Source of the DNA: Mesostigma viride
Taxonomy: Eukaryota > Streptophyta > Mesostigmatophyceae > Mesostigmatales > Mesostigmataceae
Assembly: GCA_009746045.1 (NCBI GenBank)
Contig: RPFO01000041.1
Location: 1,716,613 to 1,778,612, forward strand
Length of the DNA stretch: 62,000 nucleotides
Reading direction: 5' to 3'
Positions 21,216-33,063 of the stretch are shown here, in pieces. The position numbers and the translations under genes are program-made. The notes beneath the pieces were generated by a model. It ran no database searches, was not told the DNA's origin, and saw only the letters and a list, made by a program, of their open reading frames with translations. Every line of letters starts with the position of its first letter. The stretch's first letter is position 1.

Positions 21216-23955
21216 CTGAACAGTTTGAGCCATTGGGGTCATCATTTGGGTGGGTATACCAGCAGTTACACTCAGTACAGCCCATAGGGGTACCGTTGGT
21301 AAAAAGCAACCAAGGGGGTAGGGGTGGGCATACTACCTACTAATATGGCCACCAACCATGCCAAACAATACATTTCCCTTCCACAATGATGGGGAAACAT
21401 AACTGCATCATCACACTGCCCTTACATGGCACCTATGTGCAGGTGCCACCTTGTCCATGCACGTAGGTAACGTGGTACGGATACCCTACGCAAGGCATGC
21501 ATTCTAGGAGGCAGCCACCAACAAACTAGTGATGTTGAGCCTATTTCAGCCTGCCCTAGCAAGGATAAACTAGGCCTAAGCTGCTATAGCTTGCCAGGTG
21601 ATGGCCAGCACACCTGGTGGCAGATGCTGTCAATGGGAAGCTTTTACTCACCAGTTACGTGCTTGATGATGCCACAGAGACCAGCCAACTGCCTCACACT
21701 CATGCAATATGTGTATGGGAAATGTATAACAAACATATATGGAGGTATTCAAACCCATACAGCCTCTAAAACTTATCACCATCACCCTGTGGCAGGTCAA
21801 CTGACTGAGGGAAGCATCTAAGAAGGGTGTTTTAGAAAGGGGCCAGGCCAGGGTCAAGAAAGAGCATGAATAATGAAAAAAGAATGTGCTACACAAGCTA
21901 GAACGTATATATAAACGTCAAACATCGATAGGAAAACGATGATTAAGCTTTACCAGGCATGGATGGCGTTACCTTGGCCCAGGCGGTGGCCGCAAAATGG
22001 CGCATTTCGGCACACCAAAGTTGTGCAGCATGGTCGCTGGATCCGGCGATTTCTGGCCACCCTTGCACGTTTACGACTACTATGTATCATAAAAAGTACA
22101 AAGAAACCAATGTATCCTTTAACCCATAGTCCGGGAATGGGTTTTTGGCATTTTTAGACCCCTGAAAATGGAAAAAATCATAACTCATAGGCCACAACTC
22201 CAAATACCCCCAACCAAGGTGCTAGGAGTATCTACACTTCAAGGGCTTTCAGAAAATGCAATAATATCCCGAGTCCATTCAGTGCTTTGCAAGATATTTA
22301 CTGCCAAAGTTGGACAAAAGACGATCATTTTCAGGCAAGGGAAATCCCCTTAGTAGTTTACCCCTGCAGGGAGGGTTCTAAAAAATTATTCTGGGGTTGG
22401 ACAATGTCAATAGATAGTGCCACCATGCTTTCCTTGGGTCAGACCGCACGGATAGCCCATCTGACCTATATAATGCGCTCACTTACGTGTGTGGGTTACG
22501 CGCGCGTAAGCAGCCATCCATGAAATGCCACACACTTATGCATTGTATACAGCCACATAGGACTGTAAAAAGTGCTGGGAAACAAAGAAGTGCTAAACCA
22601 GCACTAACGGAATGGCATCCTCCAAAGAAACACCACAAACTGAGCAGATTTGGGGCTAATAGCACTCATACAGCAGGCATGGAAACCTGCTGCAAGAGGC
22701 ACTGATACACTCGTGTAAAATGGATGTATAAACGACAGATTCCCGTGCAAACGACATGCAAACACGTTGCCGTACCTGGCTTGATCACGACCTTTCCGGG
22801 TTCTGCTGGCCGGGACCCTCATATCTCACACTGGCTAATGCTTTCCAGGCATAGGCCGCCATAGCCGCATAATGCATGCATCCGACATGATTACCAGGTT
22901 GATGTTCTGTGCAAAGATGACCTATAAACGCATCCGAATTCACAGGGACGCTGCTGCGGATGTCCCGTACCAAACCTGGGTGCTCGGGCTGGCGCAGACT
23001 GCCGGGCCATAAGAAGAAAATCGAAATATGGCATGCCATTACTCATCTGGTACTGACGACCAAGAAAGCAGTAATGTCCTACCTGTATTTTACCAATGCT
23101 ATACATCTGGCCACCCCTGACCTACGAAAATCACGCATCATCATTCTGAGCAACATTCTGAACCATTACAAGCCGCGAGACGCAAAATTTCCTTGATAAC
23201 GGCACGCTAGCAGCCATATCTCGTTACGCGCGCGCGCGAGTGAAAATTTCCCGCCAAAGTCACGTGATACTGTCTCAATACACGTTGTATTTACCAGGCT
23301 ATGGCGAATATTACCCCCAAACCTATGCATCACCTTCGTCCTTAAGTGTTCCCAGACCCACCGGACCACTGACATCCGTCACAGGTGGCGCGGCGCTCCC
23401 GGAATTGAGCGCCGCGCCACCGGGGGTCAAACAGGGCGATATATCGCCCTGTTTCCGGACTATGGGTTAAAATACGCCGGAAAGGTATTGCTGTCAACGT
23501 TTCTATCGTCCGGCCTGATCGCAGTTATTTCCAGCAAGAACGCTGCCGACACCTATCAAATGGCATTCCCGCGAACCAAAAATTGGCCTGTATGATCTTT
23601 AGGACGTATAAAATCAATTTCCTAAGTTTGGACAGAAAATTCGAACGCAAACGTAAATGCCATGCGTGGGCGCAAGCCGCCATGGCCAGGTCGTCGTTTT
23701 CCGGAATGCACGTTGTACGTGAAAAAGTACCCTGACCCCTTGTACTTTGACCGGCCAGAACACCTCTATAACTTTGTCAAAAGTATGCAAACCCTAGTAC
23801 CATGCTGTGAAGAATTTTATAAACTTTCGATCTTCTCAGCTAAACTTTTCCTAATTCTCAATAGATTTCGCGGCATCTGGTCCCCCGAGAAGGGGCCGAT
23901 GCATCGGCTGGAACTCGATTTTTGGCGGAAAATCGGCAGCAAGACCATTTAGGGG
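21216..23955. other. Right arm of the TTAA element, non-coding
   Basis: About 2.7 kb without a convincing frame, moderately A+T-rich. It includes two strong palindromes at 23384-23452 (listed separately) and ends in AGACCATTTAGGGG next to TTAA. Confidence 0.6.
23384..23452. other. Two adjacent perfect stem-forming sequences
   Basis: 23384-23421 is a 15-bp perfect stem (GGTGGCGCGGCGCTC and complement) around an 8-nt loop. 23431-23452 is a 22-bp perfect palindrome (ACAGGGCG, ATATAT, CGCCCTGT). Neither is followed by a T-run. They lie near the right end of the TTAA element and could be subterminal structures. Confidence 0.8.
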
Positions 23956-23959
23956 TTAA

Positions 23960-26060
23960 AGGTGCTCAATTTGATGTCTGCCTGAATGAACCCTGTGAAA
24001 TAGATCCTTATAGATTAGTTATCCAAACGGATCACCGTCCCCTTACTCATCTTCTCTCCCAACCCAACCTTACCCCTCGTCAAGCGCGCTGGATGGAGTT
24101 TTTAGCACAGTTCTCCCCTTTTAAACTTCAGTATGTTAAGGGTGTAGATAATATAGTACCAGATGCACTCTCCCGTCGCGCCGATTACTCCTTTTTCGAG
24201 GACCTGGATGTTCTCAATACTACTCTAGTCCCTACTACTATGGGTGTAACCCCTTATGGCGAACTACCTGATGAGGAATCCTATGCCTATCTCTTTCATA
24301 CCGCTGTTCGCATGCCTGATCTCCTTTCTCACGTAGGACTCTCTCTCCCGTGTGAGGCCCTTCCTGTGGTCTCGGTGGGGGGGGAGGGGAAAAATAAAAT
24401 TTCTATACCGCTTAGCCATATAGCGACTAGGTCAGGAAAGTCTTATGATAACATAGTTCCTCTAGGACCTCCCCTTCTCTTTGGCAAGGCGGTAGGAGAC
24501 CTCTTTAAACCTGTCCTGGATACCTCTGTAGCGATGCCTACCTCTGATCTTGAACGCCTTATTAGTAGATTTACGGCCACTGAGCCGGAAGCTTTAGCTG
24601 CCATTGCAGCCCATCCCCAACAATTAGGCAAGCACCCTTGTAAATTTGTAGGTGGGTTTTTATATGTGCAAATAGCAGATTCTCCCCCTCAATGGCGCCT
24701 GTATGTCCCTCCTATCTGTCGCTCCTCCTTGCTCTTTGAGTTGCATGACTTAGCTGCTCATCAGGGTGGTAAACGGGTACGGGACCTAGTAGCCCGCTCT
24801 TATTACTGGCCTTCCCTCTTAAAGGATGTAGATGAGTATGTTAGGACCTGTCAATCTTGCCAGGAGATGAAACCCAACAATGTAGGACAGATAGCAGAAC
24901 CTAGGACCCTGCCTGATCCCATCATGCCGTGGGACTCCATCATGATGGATTTTGTAGGACCTTTTAGGAAGAATGATAGAGGTAACGCCCAGATCCTTGT
25001 TTTCGTAGATCGTTTTACTCGTATGTGTCATCTCGTGCCGTGTCCTTTAGAGCTCACCGCACGCGATTGCGCACGCCTATACCTTAATAATGTTTACAGA
25101 TATCATGGTTTGAGTAGGCAGTTTATTAGTGATAAAGATAAGCTATTTACCTCTGACTTTTGGCAGCAGTTTTTCGCTGCTATCGGTACCAAGGTTACGT
25201 TCGGTACTGCCTACCACTCCTCCTCCTCTCATCTAGTAGAGCGTCTTAATAGGGTAGTGGAAGAAGCGCTTAGGCACTATGTTAATTGCTCGGGGAGTGA
25301 TTGGGAGGATTATTTATGCTTGGTAGAGTTCTCCCTTAACAATTGCCCCCAGGCTGCGCATGGCTATACGCCTTTCTTCCTAGATACTGGTAGACAGCCT
25401 CTTACTCCTACCTCTCTCTTAGCTAGTCCTCTACGGGACAGGGACGATGTGTCCCGGGATACTGTAGAAGGTGTACAGGCCTTGCTAGATAAAATGAAAA
25501 ATGCACATGATCACGCGATTTCAGGGTACCATAAGGCTCAGTCTAAGTACCTTGCTAGGTTGCGTGCCTCCTTAGATAGAAGAGCGCCTGAAATAGATAT
25601 AGGAGATCTAGTATTAGTAGAAGGCCCCCGTGTTGGCCGTTTTGCTCACAAGTTCGAAGCAGAACTTAAGGTGAAACTTAGGCCCGCCTTCTTAGGACCC
25701 TTCCGTGTGTTGTCTAGAGTAGGCAATTTCTTATATAAAATCGATATCCCTACCTCTTGGCAGACACATTCTAACACCTTCCATAGAAGCCAGCTGAAGC
25801 TTTATCACCAAAGCACGTTCGCTGGTAGGGAACTAGCTCCTGCCCCTTTAGAGCATAACCCTGACACTGGTGAGGTAGAAGACGAAGTAGAGAGTATCGT
25901 GGCCCATAGAGATATCAAAAAGGGCCGCGGTACCCAGCGCCAATATAAGGTGAAATGGATGTATGCTCGTGGTGAGGTAGATAAAGTATGGTACACGGAG
26001 AGTGACTTAGATGGTTGTAGCCGTTTGTTGCAGGACTACAAAACCCTACACCAGCTCTAG
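23960..26060 (+). pseudogene. pol: pol of element A, part 2 (RNase H end, integrase, chromodomain)
   Basis: A continuation of the frame broken at 15418. RNase H ends with IQTDHRPL and VPDALSRR. The integrase has an HHCC zinc domain (ELHDLAAHQGG, then CQSCQEMK) and the DDE core: Asp in MMDFVGPF, Asp in FISDKDKLF and Glu in HLVERLNRV. A GPF-like domain follows (FLGPFRVLSRVGNFLYKI). The last 60 residues form a chromodomain (VESIVAHRDIKKG, YKVKWMYARGEVDKVW, LLQDYKTL), which places the element in the chromoviruses and may target integration to modified histones. This part is free of stops. Only the TTAA insertion breaks the gene. Confidence 0.93.
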
Positions 26061-26136
26061 CTGGCAACCTGCCCCTCCCTTATCGTATTTCTGGTGTTGG
26101 TGGGTGGGTGGTTGTCCCCTCCCCTCCGCAGCCATC

Positions 26137-26335
26137 ATGGCTGATCCTACCCCTCCGTCGGAGAGCCGGCCACCTTCCCCTCCACCACCGGACCCAGAGC
26201 TCTACTTCGAGGCCCTTTCGGGCCGCTGGGTGTCACGTTCCAGTTATCCGGGTGGCACCATTCAGCCTGCCCTCCAGGCTCAGCATGCGACTTTAGTCAG
26301 GGCGGCCCTCTTTGGGGTCGCGTGCCCTGCCAGCC
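26137..26335 (+). pseudogene. ORF3 of element A, N-terminal part
   Basis: It starts at the ATG 76 nt after the pol stop, matching the 75-nt spacing in element B. The first 66 or so residues (Pro-rich, then LSGRWVSRSSYPGG and VRAALFGVACPAS) align with the start of B ORF3. The frame is cut at about 26335 by foreign DNA. The next codons are found at 43055, giving the same number of residues as B across the join. Confidence 0.85.
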
Positions 26336-26340
26336 GTTAA

Positions 26341-27100
26341 GAATGTACTCCAGCACAAGTACATTTTGAGTTTTTCCAAGTTTCCTGTTTTTTGCTTGTT
26401 TCAAGTTCAGTTTTGCATAAAAAGTGTCCCCATAGCCCCTGGATCTCATCTGGAGGTAGTTGAACTAGTATATGCTACAATATACCAGGTTGTACTATTT
26501 TCTACTACATTTATACTATAATGTACTAAATTGAACTACATCTGAACTAATGGCAACTGTGATTGATGCCCCTGTAACGTCTCCCAATGCTCAATAACAG
26601 GTCTTGCCACCATTGGTGACCTCCTAGAGCCATTCACAGCTGCATTTCATGGATCACCGCACCAAAAAAAATTGTTTTACTTAGCCTTATCAACATGGGA
26701 ATGAGGGCTTTGGTGTGCAAACATGCATGTGTGCTAAAAATTGGACATTCTGACACTGCGCGAGAGTCTGGTAATACTTAAGCACTTCAGGTCATGATCG
26801 AAGTATAGAATGAACCGATGCAAGCAATCAAGCATTATGCAAGGAATGGAATGCTGCAATGAATTTTAGCAGTAATACTTGCAACTAGGGAACACACGAT
26901 AAAGTCACGAATCTGACATGCATTGTGCCGTCATGGCACATGCATGAACATGTACACGAACAGAGGATCACACGGACGCCCGCGCGCACGCGCATGGCAA
27001 TCCCCATGCCCCCACCCCCCCACACACACACAAGCCCCAACTCCAAACATTGCACCAATGACCCACCCACCCAAACCCAACCCCAGCCCCCCTGACCCCC
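26341..27100. other. Non-coding A+T-rich left arm of the insertion
   Basis: No gene is seen. It contains repeated TACTA/TGTACTA motifs near 26460-26540 and passes into C-rich DNA near 27000. Confidence 0.5.
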
Positions 27101-27127
27101 CCAACGCCCATGCACACGCCCATGCCC

Positions 27128-27337
27128 CCCCCGCCCCCGCCCCCCCGCCCCCGCCCCCGCCCCCGCCCCCGCCCCGCCCCCGCCCCCGCCCCCGCCCCCG
27201 CCCCCGCCCCCGCCCCCCGCCCCGCCCCCGCCCCGCCCCCGCCCCGCCCCCGCCCCCGCCCCCGCCCCCGCCCCCGCCCCCCCCCCCGCCCCGCCCCCGC
27301 CCCCGCCCCCGCCCCCGCCCCCGCCCCCGCCCCCGCC
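27128..27337. repeat. (CCCCCG)n hexamer array
   Basis: About 210 bp of CCCCCG units with occasional 5- or 7-base variants. The minus strand is a series of G5 runs separated by one C, a very strong G-quadruplex-forming sequence. Long open frames across it are artefacts of the repeat. Confidence 0.97.
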
Positions 27338-27365
27338 CATGCCAACGCCCCTGCCCCCGCACCCG

Positions 27366-27615
27366 CCCATTCTCACCCACGCCCACGCCCACGCCCACGC
27401 CCATGCCCACGCCCACGCCCACGCCCACACCCACGCCCACGCCCACGCCCACGCCCACGCCCACGCCCACGCCCACGCCCACGCCCACGCCCACGCCCAC
27501 GCCCACGCCCACGCCCACGCCCACGCCCACGCCCACGCCCACGCCCACGCCCACGCCCACGCCCACGCCCACGCCCACGCCCACGCCCACGCCCACGCCC
27601 ACGCCCACACCCACG
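27366..27615. repeat. (CCCACG)n hexamer array 1
   Basis: About 40 near-perfect CCCACG units. The G-rich strand is (GGGCGT)n. It is followed by a ~120-bp unique block that recurs after array 2. Confidence 0.97.
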
Positions 27616-27617
27616 CC

Positions 27618-27737
27618 CGCGGCTACGCCCACCCTAGCCTCACCCCTACTCCAAGCCACAAATATACCCAAAGCCACAGCCAGAAGTAGAGCGCAGCTGC
27701 AACAATAGCAGACGTAGCTGAGACACACACCTACCCA
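27618..27737. repeat. Unique block copy 1 between hexamer arrays
   Basis: A block with ACCCTAGCCTCACCCCTACT, AAGCCACAGCCAGAAGTA and GACACACACCTACCCACG is present here and at 28390-28512 with about 10% difference. Array plus block is thus a higher-order unit duplicated in tandem. Confidence 0.85.
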
Positions 27738-28389
27738 CGCCCACGCCCACACCCACACCCACGCCCACGCCCACGCCCACGCCCACGCCCACGCCCACGC
27801 CCACGCCCACGCCCACGCCCACGCCCACGCCCACGCCCACGCCCACGCCCACGCCCACGCCCACGCCCACGCCCACGCCCACGCCCACGCCCACGCCCAC
27901 GCCCACGCCCACGCCCACGCCCAAGCCCACGCCCACGCCCACGCCCACGCCCACGCCCACGCCCACGCCCACGCCCACGCCCACGCCCACGCCCACGCCC
28001 ACGCCCACGCCCACGCCCACGCCCACGCCCACGCCCACGCCCACGCCCACTCCCACACCCACGCCCACGCCCACACCCACGCCCACACCCACGCCCACGC
28101 CCACGCCCACGCCCACGCCCACGCCCACGCCCACGCCCACTCCCACGCCCACGCCCACGCCTACGCCCACGCCCACGCCCACGCCCACGCCCACGCCCAC
28201 GCCCACGCCCACGCCCACGCCCACGCCCACGCCCACGCCCACGCCCACGCCCACGCCCACGCCCACGCCCAAGCCCACGCCCACGCCCACGCCCACGCCC
28301 ACGCCCACGCCCACACCCACGCCCACGCCCACGCCCACGCCCACGCCCGCGCCCATGCCCACGCTCACGCCCACGCCCGCGCCCACGCC
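27738..28389. repeat. (CCCACG)n hexamer array 2
   Basis: About 650 bp, some 108 units, with rare single-base variants (CCCAAG, CCCACA, CCCACT). Same unit as array 1. Confidence 0.97.
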
Positions 28390-28512
28390 CGCGCCTGCGC
28401 CCACCCTAGCCTCACCCCTACTCCAAGCCACAAATGCACCGTAAGCCACAGCCAGAAGTACAGCACAGCAGCGACAATGGCAGACTTAGCCCAGACACAC
28501 ACCTACCCACGT
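28390..28512. repeat. Unique block copy 2
   Basis: The second copy of the block at 27618-27737, again ending GACACACACCTACCCACG. Confidence 0.85.
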
Positions 28513-28673
28513 CAATGCCCCTGCCCAGAGACTCGCGGCCTCATCCCACCCCCCAGCACGAACAGTTCCCAAACAAAAGAAAAGGCAAACAAAAGGAACA
28601 AGAGTAGCAAGCTGCATTGCGAGCACATATGCCAGTTCTGGCGCACATGCCAAGCCGAAAGCAACTCATGATT

Positions 28674-29122
28674 GCCCCTGCCCCTGCCCCTGCCCCTGCC
28701 CCTGCCCCTGCCCCTGCCCCTGCCCCTGCCCCTGCCCCTGCCCCTGCCCCTGCCCCTGCCCCTGCCCCTGCCCCTGCCCCTGCCCCTGCCCCTGCCTCTG
28801 CCCCTGCCCCTGCCCCTGCCCCTGCCCCTGCCCCTGCCCCTGCCCCTGCCCCTGCCCCTGCCCCTGCCCCTGCCCCTGCCCCTGCCCCTGCCCCTGCCCC
28901 TGCCCCTGCCCCTGCCCCTGCCCTGCCCCTGCCCCTGCCCCTGCCCCTGCCCCTGCCCCTGCCCCTGCCCCTGCCCCTGCCCCTGCCCCTGCCCCTGCCC
29001 CTGCCCCTGCCCCTGCCCCTGCCCCTGCCCCTGCCCCTGCCCCTGCCCCTGCCCCTGCCCCTGCCCCTGCCCCTGCCCCTGCCCCTGCCCCTGCCCCTGC
29101 CCCTGCCCCTGCCCCTGCTCCT
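28674..29122. repeat. (CCCCTG)n hexamer array
   Basis: About 75 units of CCCCTG with one 5-base unit near 28921 that shifts the register. The minus strand is (CAGGGG)n, again G-quadruplex prone. The frames read as Ala-Pro, Leu-Pro or Cys-Pro repeats on one strand and Gly-Gln or Gly-Ala on the other, and are not genes. Confidence 0.97.
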
Positions 29123-30300
29123 GCCCCTGCCATCACCATTCTAACCACCACACAATACAAAAAGCAAGAAGAAATCATAATAAACAAGCACAAAGTTGAC
29201 TGCACATGCGACTGTACCAGTAGGCACGTAGCAAATTTTAGCTGCAGCTTCAATTTCAACTTCATTGCAATTGCAAGTGTGACTGCATGTGTGATTGCAC
29301 TACCAATGCCTAATGCCCACTGCATGTGCCCAGTGCGAATGCAATTCAAAAGCAACATGCAATCGCAATTACAGCTGAAGCCGGCTATTAACAAAGATAT
29401 TTAAAGCAGTTGTTAACTGCAGAGAACCAATGAAAATGCAAATGCAATGAAAAAGCAACAGAAGTTGAAGCCACTGCCACTCTACCTGCCGACAGTAACA
29501 CCACCGCCAGCACCCACTCATATCCCAACGACAAGAATTGCCCAAAGCCAAGAATTGCCCAAAGCCAGACATACATTGGGACGCATAAGCAAACGGCAAC
29601 GCAAGCGCACATGCAAATGTATACGCAAAGGCAAACGCAAACGCAAACGCAAACGCAAAAGCAAACGCAAACGCAAACGCAAGCTTGTCATGTACCTACG
29701 CTTAACTGCAAACGCAAACTGTGCACGAAGCAAAAAGATTGGATGGCCAAGATCATGGCAAATACGAGGGCCGAAAACAATCCAACTTCATCTAAATGTC
29801 CGAAATCCTCACGACGTTTCGATGCGCGCTTGAATGTCGAAGGCCTGCGCCGATTATCGATCATAAGTCGAATGTGACAGTACATGTCGGCTTATGAGAA
29901 CTGCTTTGCGACAGTATCACGTCAGGCCGTTCCTGTGCAGCCATTTTCCCTGTGCAGCGGGTGGACAACGTTCACTTTCCGCATTATTCATGGCTATCGA
30001 AGTTAATTCTTACCGACCCCGGCTGCCATGGCCACTGGCCACGCATATCAAGTTCAGGTATTCCCGACCTGTAGCGCAGCAGATTTCTGTCGGAAGGCAT
30101 CCTAAGCATCGTGATAAAAGAAATCCGAACAATAGACATTCATGCTGCATCTAAGGACATTGTGGCATTTGTAAATACTGCAAGTACATGTATCGACATT
30201 GCCGTGATTGCTAACCCCGACTCACCATGAACAGGAACTTTCCCTCTGCCTCCATGAAATGTACTTCGTGAAATGTAATGCAATACATATGATGTACTAC
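29123..30300. other. Non-coding, with a short (GCAAAC)n tract
   Basis: No gene is supported. Degenerate GCAAACGCAA repeats at about 29596-29690 generate a Lys/Arg-rich pseudo-frame. A 17-bp direct repeat (AGAATTGCCCAAAGCCA) occurs at about 29535. Confidence 0.5.
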
Positions 30301-30314
30301 GATGATAATCATCC

Positions 30315-30830
30315 CAGCAAAGCCATAGCACACCTTCCGTTTCGACCGCCATGTCGGCCACTAGTCCGGATAGCTCAATGTGCACCTGACCTTGACACTA
30401 TTTGCACAAACAGCCACAATTTTGCAAGCAAGAAGACATGGATACCTCGGCATTTCGTGAAATGTACTTCGTGAAATGCACTCCGTGAAATGTACTAAGG
30501 AACGTGATTGGCCGGCGTTCGCTCGCCAAATCTGGCAAAATGTACTAAGGCACGTGATTGGTCTCGCAAAATGTACTAAGGAACGTGATTGGCCGGCGTT
30601 GATTCTGTAGGGAATTTTAATTGCAGCAAACAGAATCGATTCTGACCAATCACGTTCCTTAGTACATTTTGCGAGACCAATCACGTGCCTTAGTACATTT
30701 TGCCAGATTTGGCGAGCGAACGCCGGCCAATCACGTTCCTTAGTACATTTCACGGAGTGCATTTCACGAAGTACACATAGCAATACCCCACCACACTCAT
30801 CGAAAATGGCTGTGTTTGAGGGTATATTTT
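30315..30830 (-). repeat. Inverted partial copy of the gene start at 35934-36125
   Basis: The minus strand reproduces 35934-36125: first AACACAGCCATTTTCGATGA, then GAAATGCCGAGG, then a coding start ELSGLVADMAVETEGVLWLC. It diverges after the codons for CWD. This copy is interrupted by a 313-bp palindrome (30463-30775) that the other copy lacks. It is truncated and not a functional gene. Confidence 0.85.
30463..30775. mobile_element. 313-bp foldback element (long palindrome)
   Basis: Arms of about 130 bp are inverted copies around a short unique centre near 30619. The ends are TGTACTTCGTG and CACGAAGTACA. Each arm contains several CCTTAGTACATTT and AATCACG(T/TTCC) motifs. The related sequence at 35970-35985 runs uninterrupted across the site (GCTATG followed directly by TTTCATGAAATG), so the palindrome is a clean insertion in one of two copies. 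It encodes nothing. Confidence 0.85.
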
Positions 30831-33055
30831 TCGCGACCGGTTCAGTCCTTTTCGGTCCCCAAGTACCGTCGAACCACAGCGCGGTACCTAAAATTTCGTA
30901 ACGGAAACTGAAAGAACCGAAACTGTAGGATGTTGTCATGGACCGTCTGAAGGAATTTTGTCGCCCGTACGAGGGATTCGACGCACCGTACGAGGAGTTG
31001 TCATGGACCGTATCCGTAACCGTACGATGGAACCGCGAGTTATAGTGACCACCTGCCTCCGTGTCAGGGCAGGCAGGGAAGGAAGAGGCTATGGCACTCG
31101 TTTTAATATTAATCGAAGGGGAAATTTCGCCAAACGTGCAACGTGCGTGCTCACATACGACTTTCGGTGGGTATCTAAAAGGAGTAAAATACTTGCCTCA
31201 TGGCCTGTTCAAAGCCGACAGGGCGTACTGTGGGTGTACTGTATTCCTAAGGTGCAGATACTTAGGAGGCGCTGGGAGGCGTGCAAAATTTGATGGCCCT
31301 TGCCTCGGACATGGTCAGATATGGACACTATTTGACAGGAAGGTGAGCGTTAACTGGAAGGTGAGCAGACTTATGGGAATATCGAAATTTGAAGCGGCAG
31401 GCACTCTAAAATTTCATCAAGAATCGCAGCCTTGGTTGGTCATGACGATGATGCGCAGTTTAAGAAGCGTCAGAAAATGGGGCAGGCTTTCATTTGCACC
31501 TTTAGTGGTACGGATTGAGGCCAGCTGTAGGGCTCTCAGGTCGTTGTTAGTATTAGTGTAGGCTTGCAGACTGTATGGCTTCTGGTGCCCCGTGCGAAGG
31601 TGTCTATTCTTTATCGTGTACTCACGAATCCGAGGCTTCGAATATTTTACAACTGCAAAGCGTCACGACGGCCGCGGTTCCAGTGGTGCGTCAAGGTTTG
31701 GTTGTTATATACATAAAGAGGGCCGCTCGTGTAACCATTCGCCACGATAGTTTGTGGTTTACCTTGGCTGCTCAGGCAGTCTTCAGGATAGCTCGTATGA
31801 GCCAAGTTGATGCCGATTTATCAATGCAGCCTGACTGCAGCACATACCGGACCTGTGCAGTGAGAATTGCGGACATCATTGCTGCAGCTTTCTTTGTTTA
31901 CTTGATGGTAGCAAAGCTGTGCAAACCTTCTGGAAGTCAGATATTGGCATGGTTGTGCAGCATTGTGGAAGCTCGATTTGTTCCCCAGTTTCTTGGCCCT
32001 TTTTTTCTATCAAAAAGTAGGTATAGCAATATGGTATGGCTAACCGGCATGCAGGGGTCAGGCAGAGTCGGTATGCTTTCACTGCATAGGGCAGCAACTT
32101 GCACGATGCACAGCTGGCTCATACATTATTTGCCTATATATTGCATGCATGAGTATTTCTTTGCATGGTAAGTGTCTTCAACGTGCATGTGTGCGATGTT
32201 TTATCGTGAGTCCAGCGATACTAGACTCCATGCGGCATGCGTGTATGATTGCTTCGTTGAACGACAGTAAAATCATGTTTCTTGTATGCAGGGCAGTGAG
32301 CCAGTGAGCCAACTGTGTATTCTATGCTTATTAGTGTCACAAACATGTCAGTGAGTGAGAAATGGTTGAAACAGCCCTGAAAACCATCAAATCTAGTGGT
32401 CACTTACGATCGTGTACTACACCGTATTATACCGTATTATACTTTATACGGACCCTGTGCGTATAACCGCGTATTACGTATAATGGAACTCTGACCCCGA
32501 TGGATGGATGGGTGGGGACACACAATCCTACTGGTCTAATCTATCTACGACATCAAGCCAACTCTAGTCTCAGCTCTCTACCCTAGCTCTCTTCATCTAT
32601 TATTTAGTTAGTTAGCTAGGTGGTATGAAATGATTGTGGAAATGTTAGGCCATTCGTGGTTGACTAGCAAAACGTCCATGCCATTTGTTAAACCGTCATG
32701 GCATTAGTGGTTGAGTAGCGGACAGCTAGCATTACCATGCATTGGTACAGCCGTTCATTCTCAATTCATATTGGCTTTCAAAATATGCCGTGTCATTGAT
32801 ATTAAAATTAAAAAAATAAAATTGGAACATATCTCCGTTCATTGATGAAGTGAGACAACTATGTGTGGACATTCATTGATATTTATTCATTTATTTTTTA
32901 GTCATGGACATTGGCTATTCCGATTTAATGATGTTATGGGTGGTAGCAGTATTAGTTAGCATCTTTGACACAGGAGTGTAACTCGCGACTCACACTAACT
33001 ACTACTTGGAATAATATATATCAATTCAGATCAGTAATTGAGCTTAGATGGCATG
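30831..33055. other. No confident gene
   Basis: Two frames at 31061-31561 and 31575-32171 are open, but I see no domains and no support beyond length. Short imperfect repeats (ACCGTATTATA) occur near 32420. Sequence around 30950-31030 has GTACGAGG direct repeats. Confidence 0.4.
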
Positions 33056-33063
33056 CAGGCCTT

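Larger units (their letters stand above)
15419..23955. mobile_element. TTAA-flanked DNA element (piggyBac-like, non-coding) in A pol
   Basis: Both ends are flanked by TTAA (15415-15418 and 23956-23959). The termini are inverted repeats, CCCCTAAATGGTCT, followed on both sides by related subterminal sequence containing TGCCGAT and CAGCCGATGC-like motifs. TTAA duplication and CCC-starting termini are hallmarks of the piggyBac superfamily. Without the nested YR retrotransposon the element is about 3.03 kb (15419-15712 plus 21216-23955). No transposase frame is visible, so it would be a non-autonomous copy mobilised in trans. Exact restoration of the pol frame after removal confirms the boundaries. 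Confidence 0.8.

Noticed and set aside
27366-28389. Telomeric repeat
   Set aside because: The unit CCCACG differs from plant and algal telomere repeats (TTTAGGG, TTTTAGGG), and the arrays are internal.
26885-29394. Very long open frames on both strands (Trp-Ala, Gly-Val, Pro-Thr, Gly-Ala, Gly-Gln repeats)
   Set aside because: They exist in several frames only because the hexamer repeats contain no stop codons; there is no non-repetitive coding sequence attached.
29447-29833. Lys/Arg-rich basic protein
   Set aside because: The basic stretch is produced by degenerate GCAAAC repeats; flanking residues show no conserved pattern.
31061-32171. Two medium-length plus-strand ORFs as genes
   Set aside because: No recognisable motifs, irregular composition, and no splice or context support.
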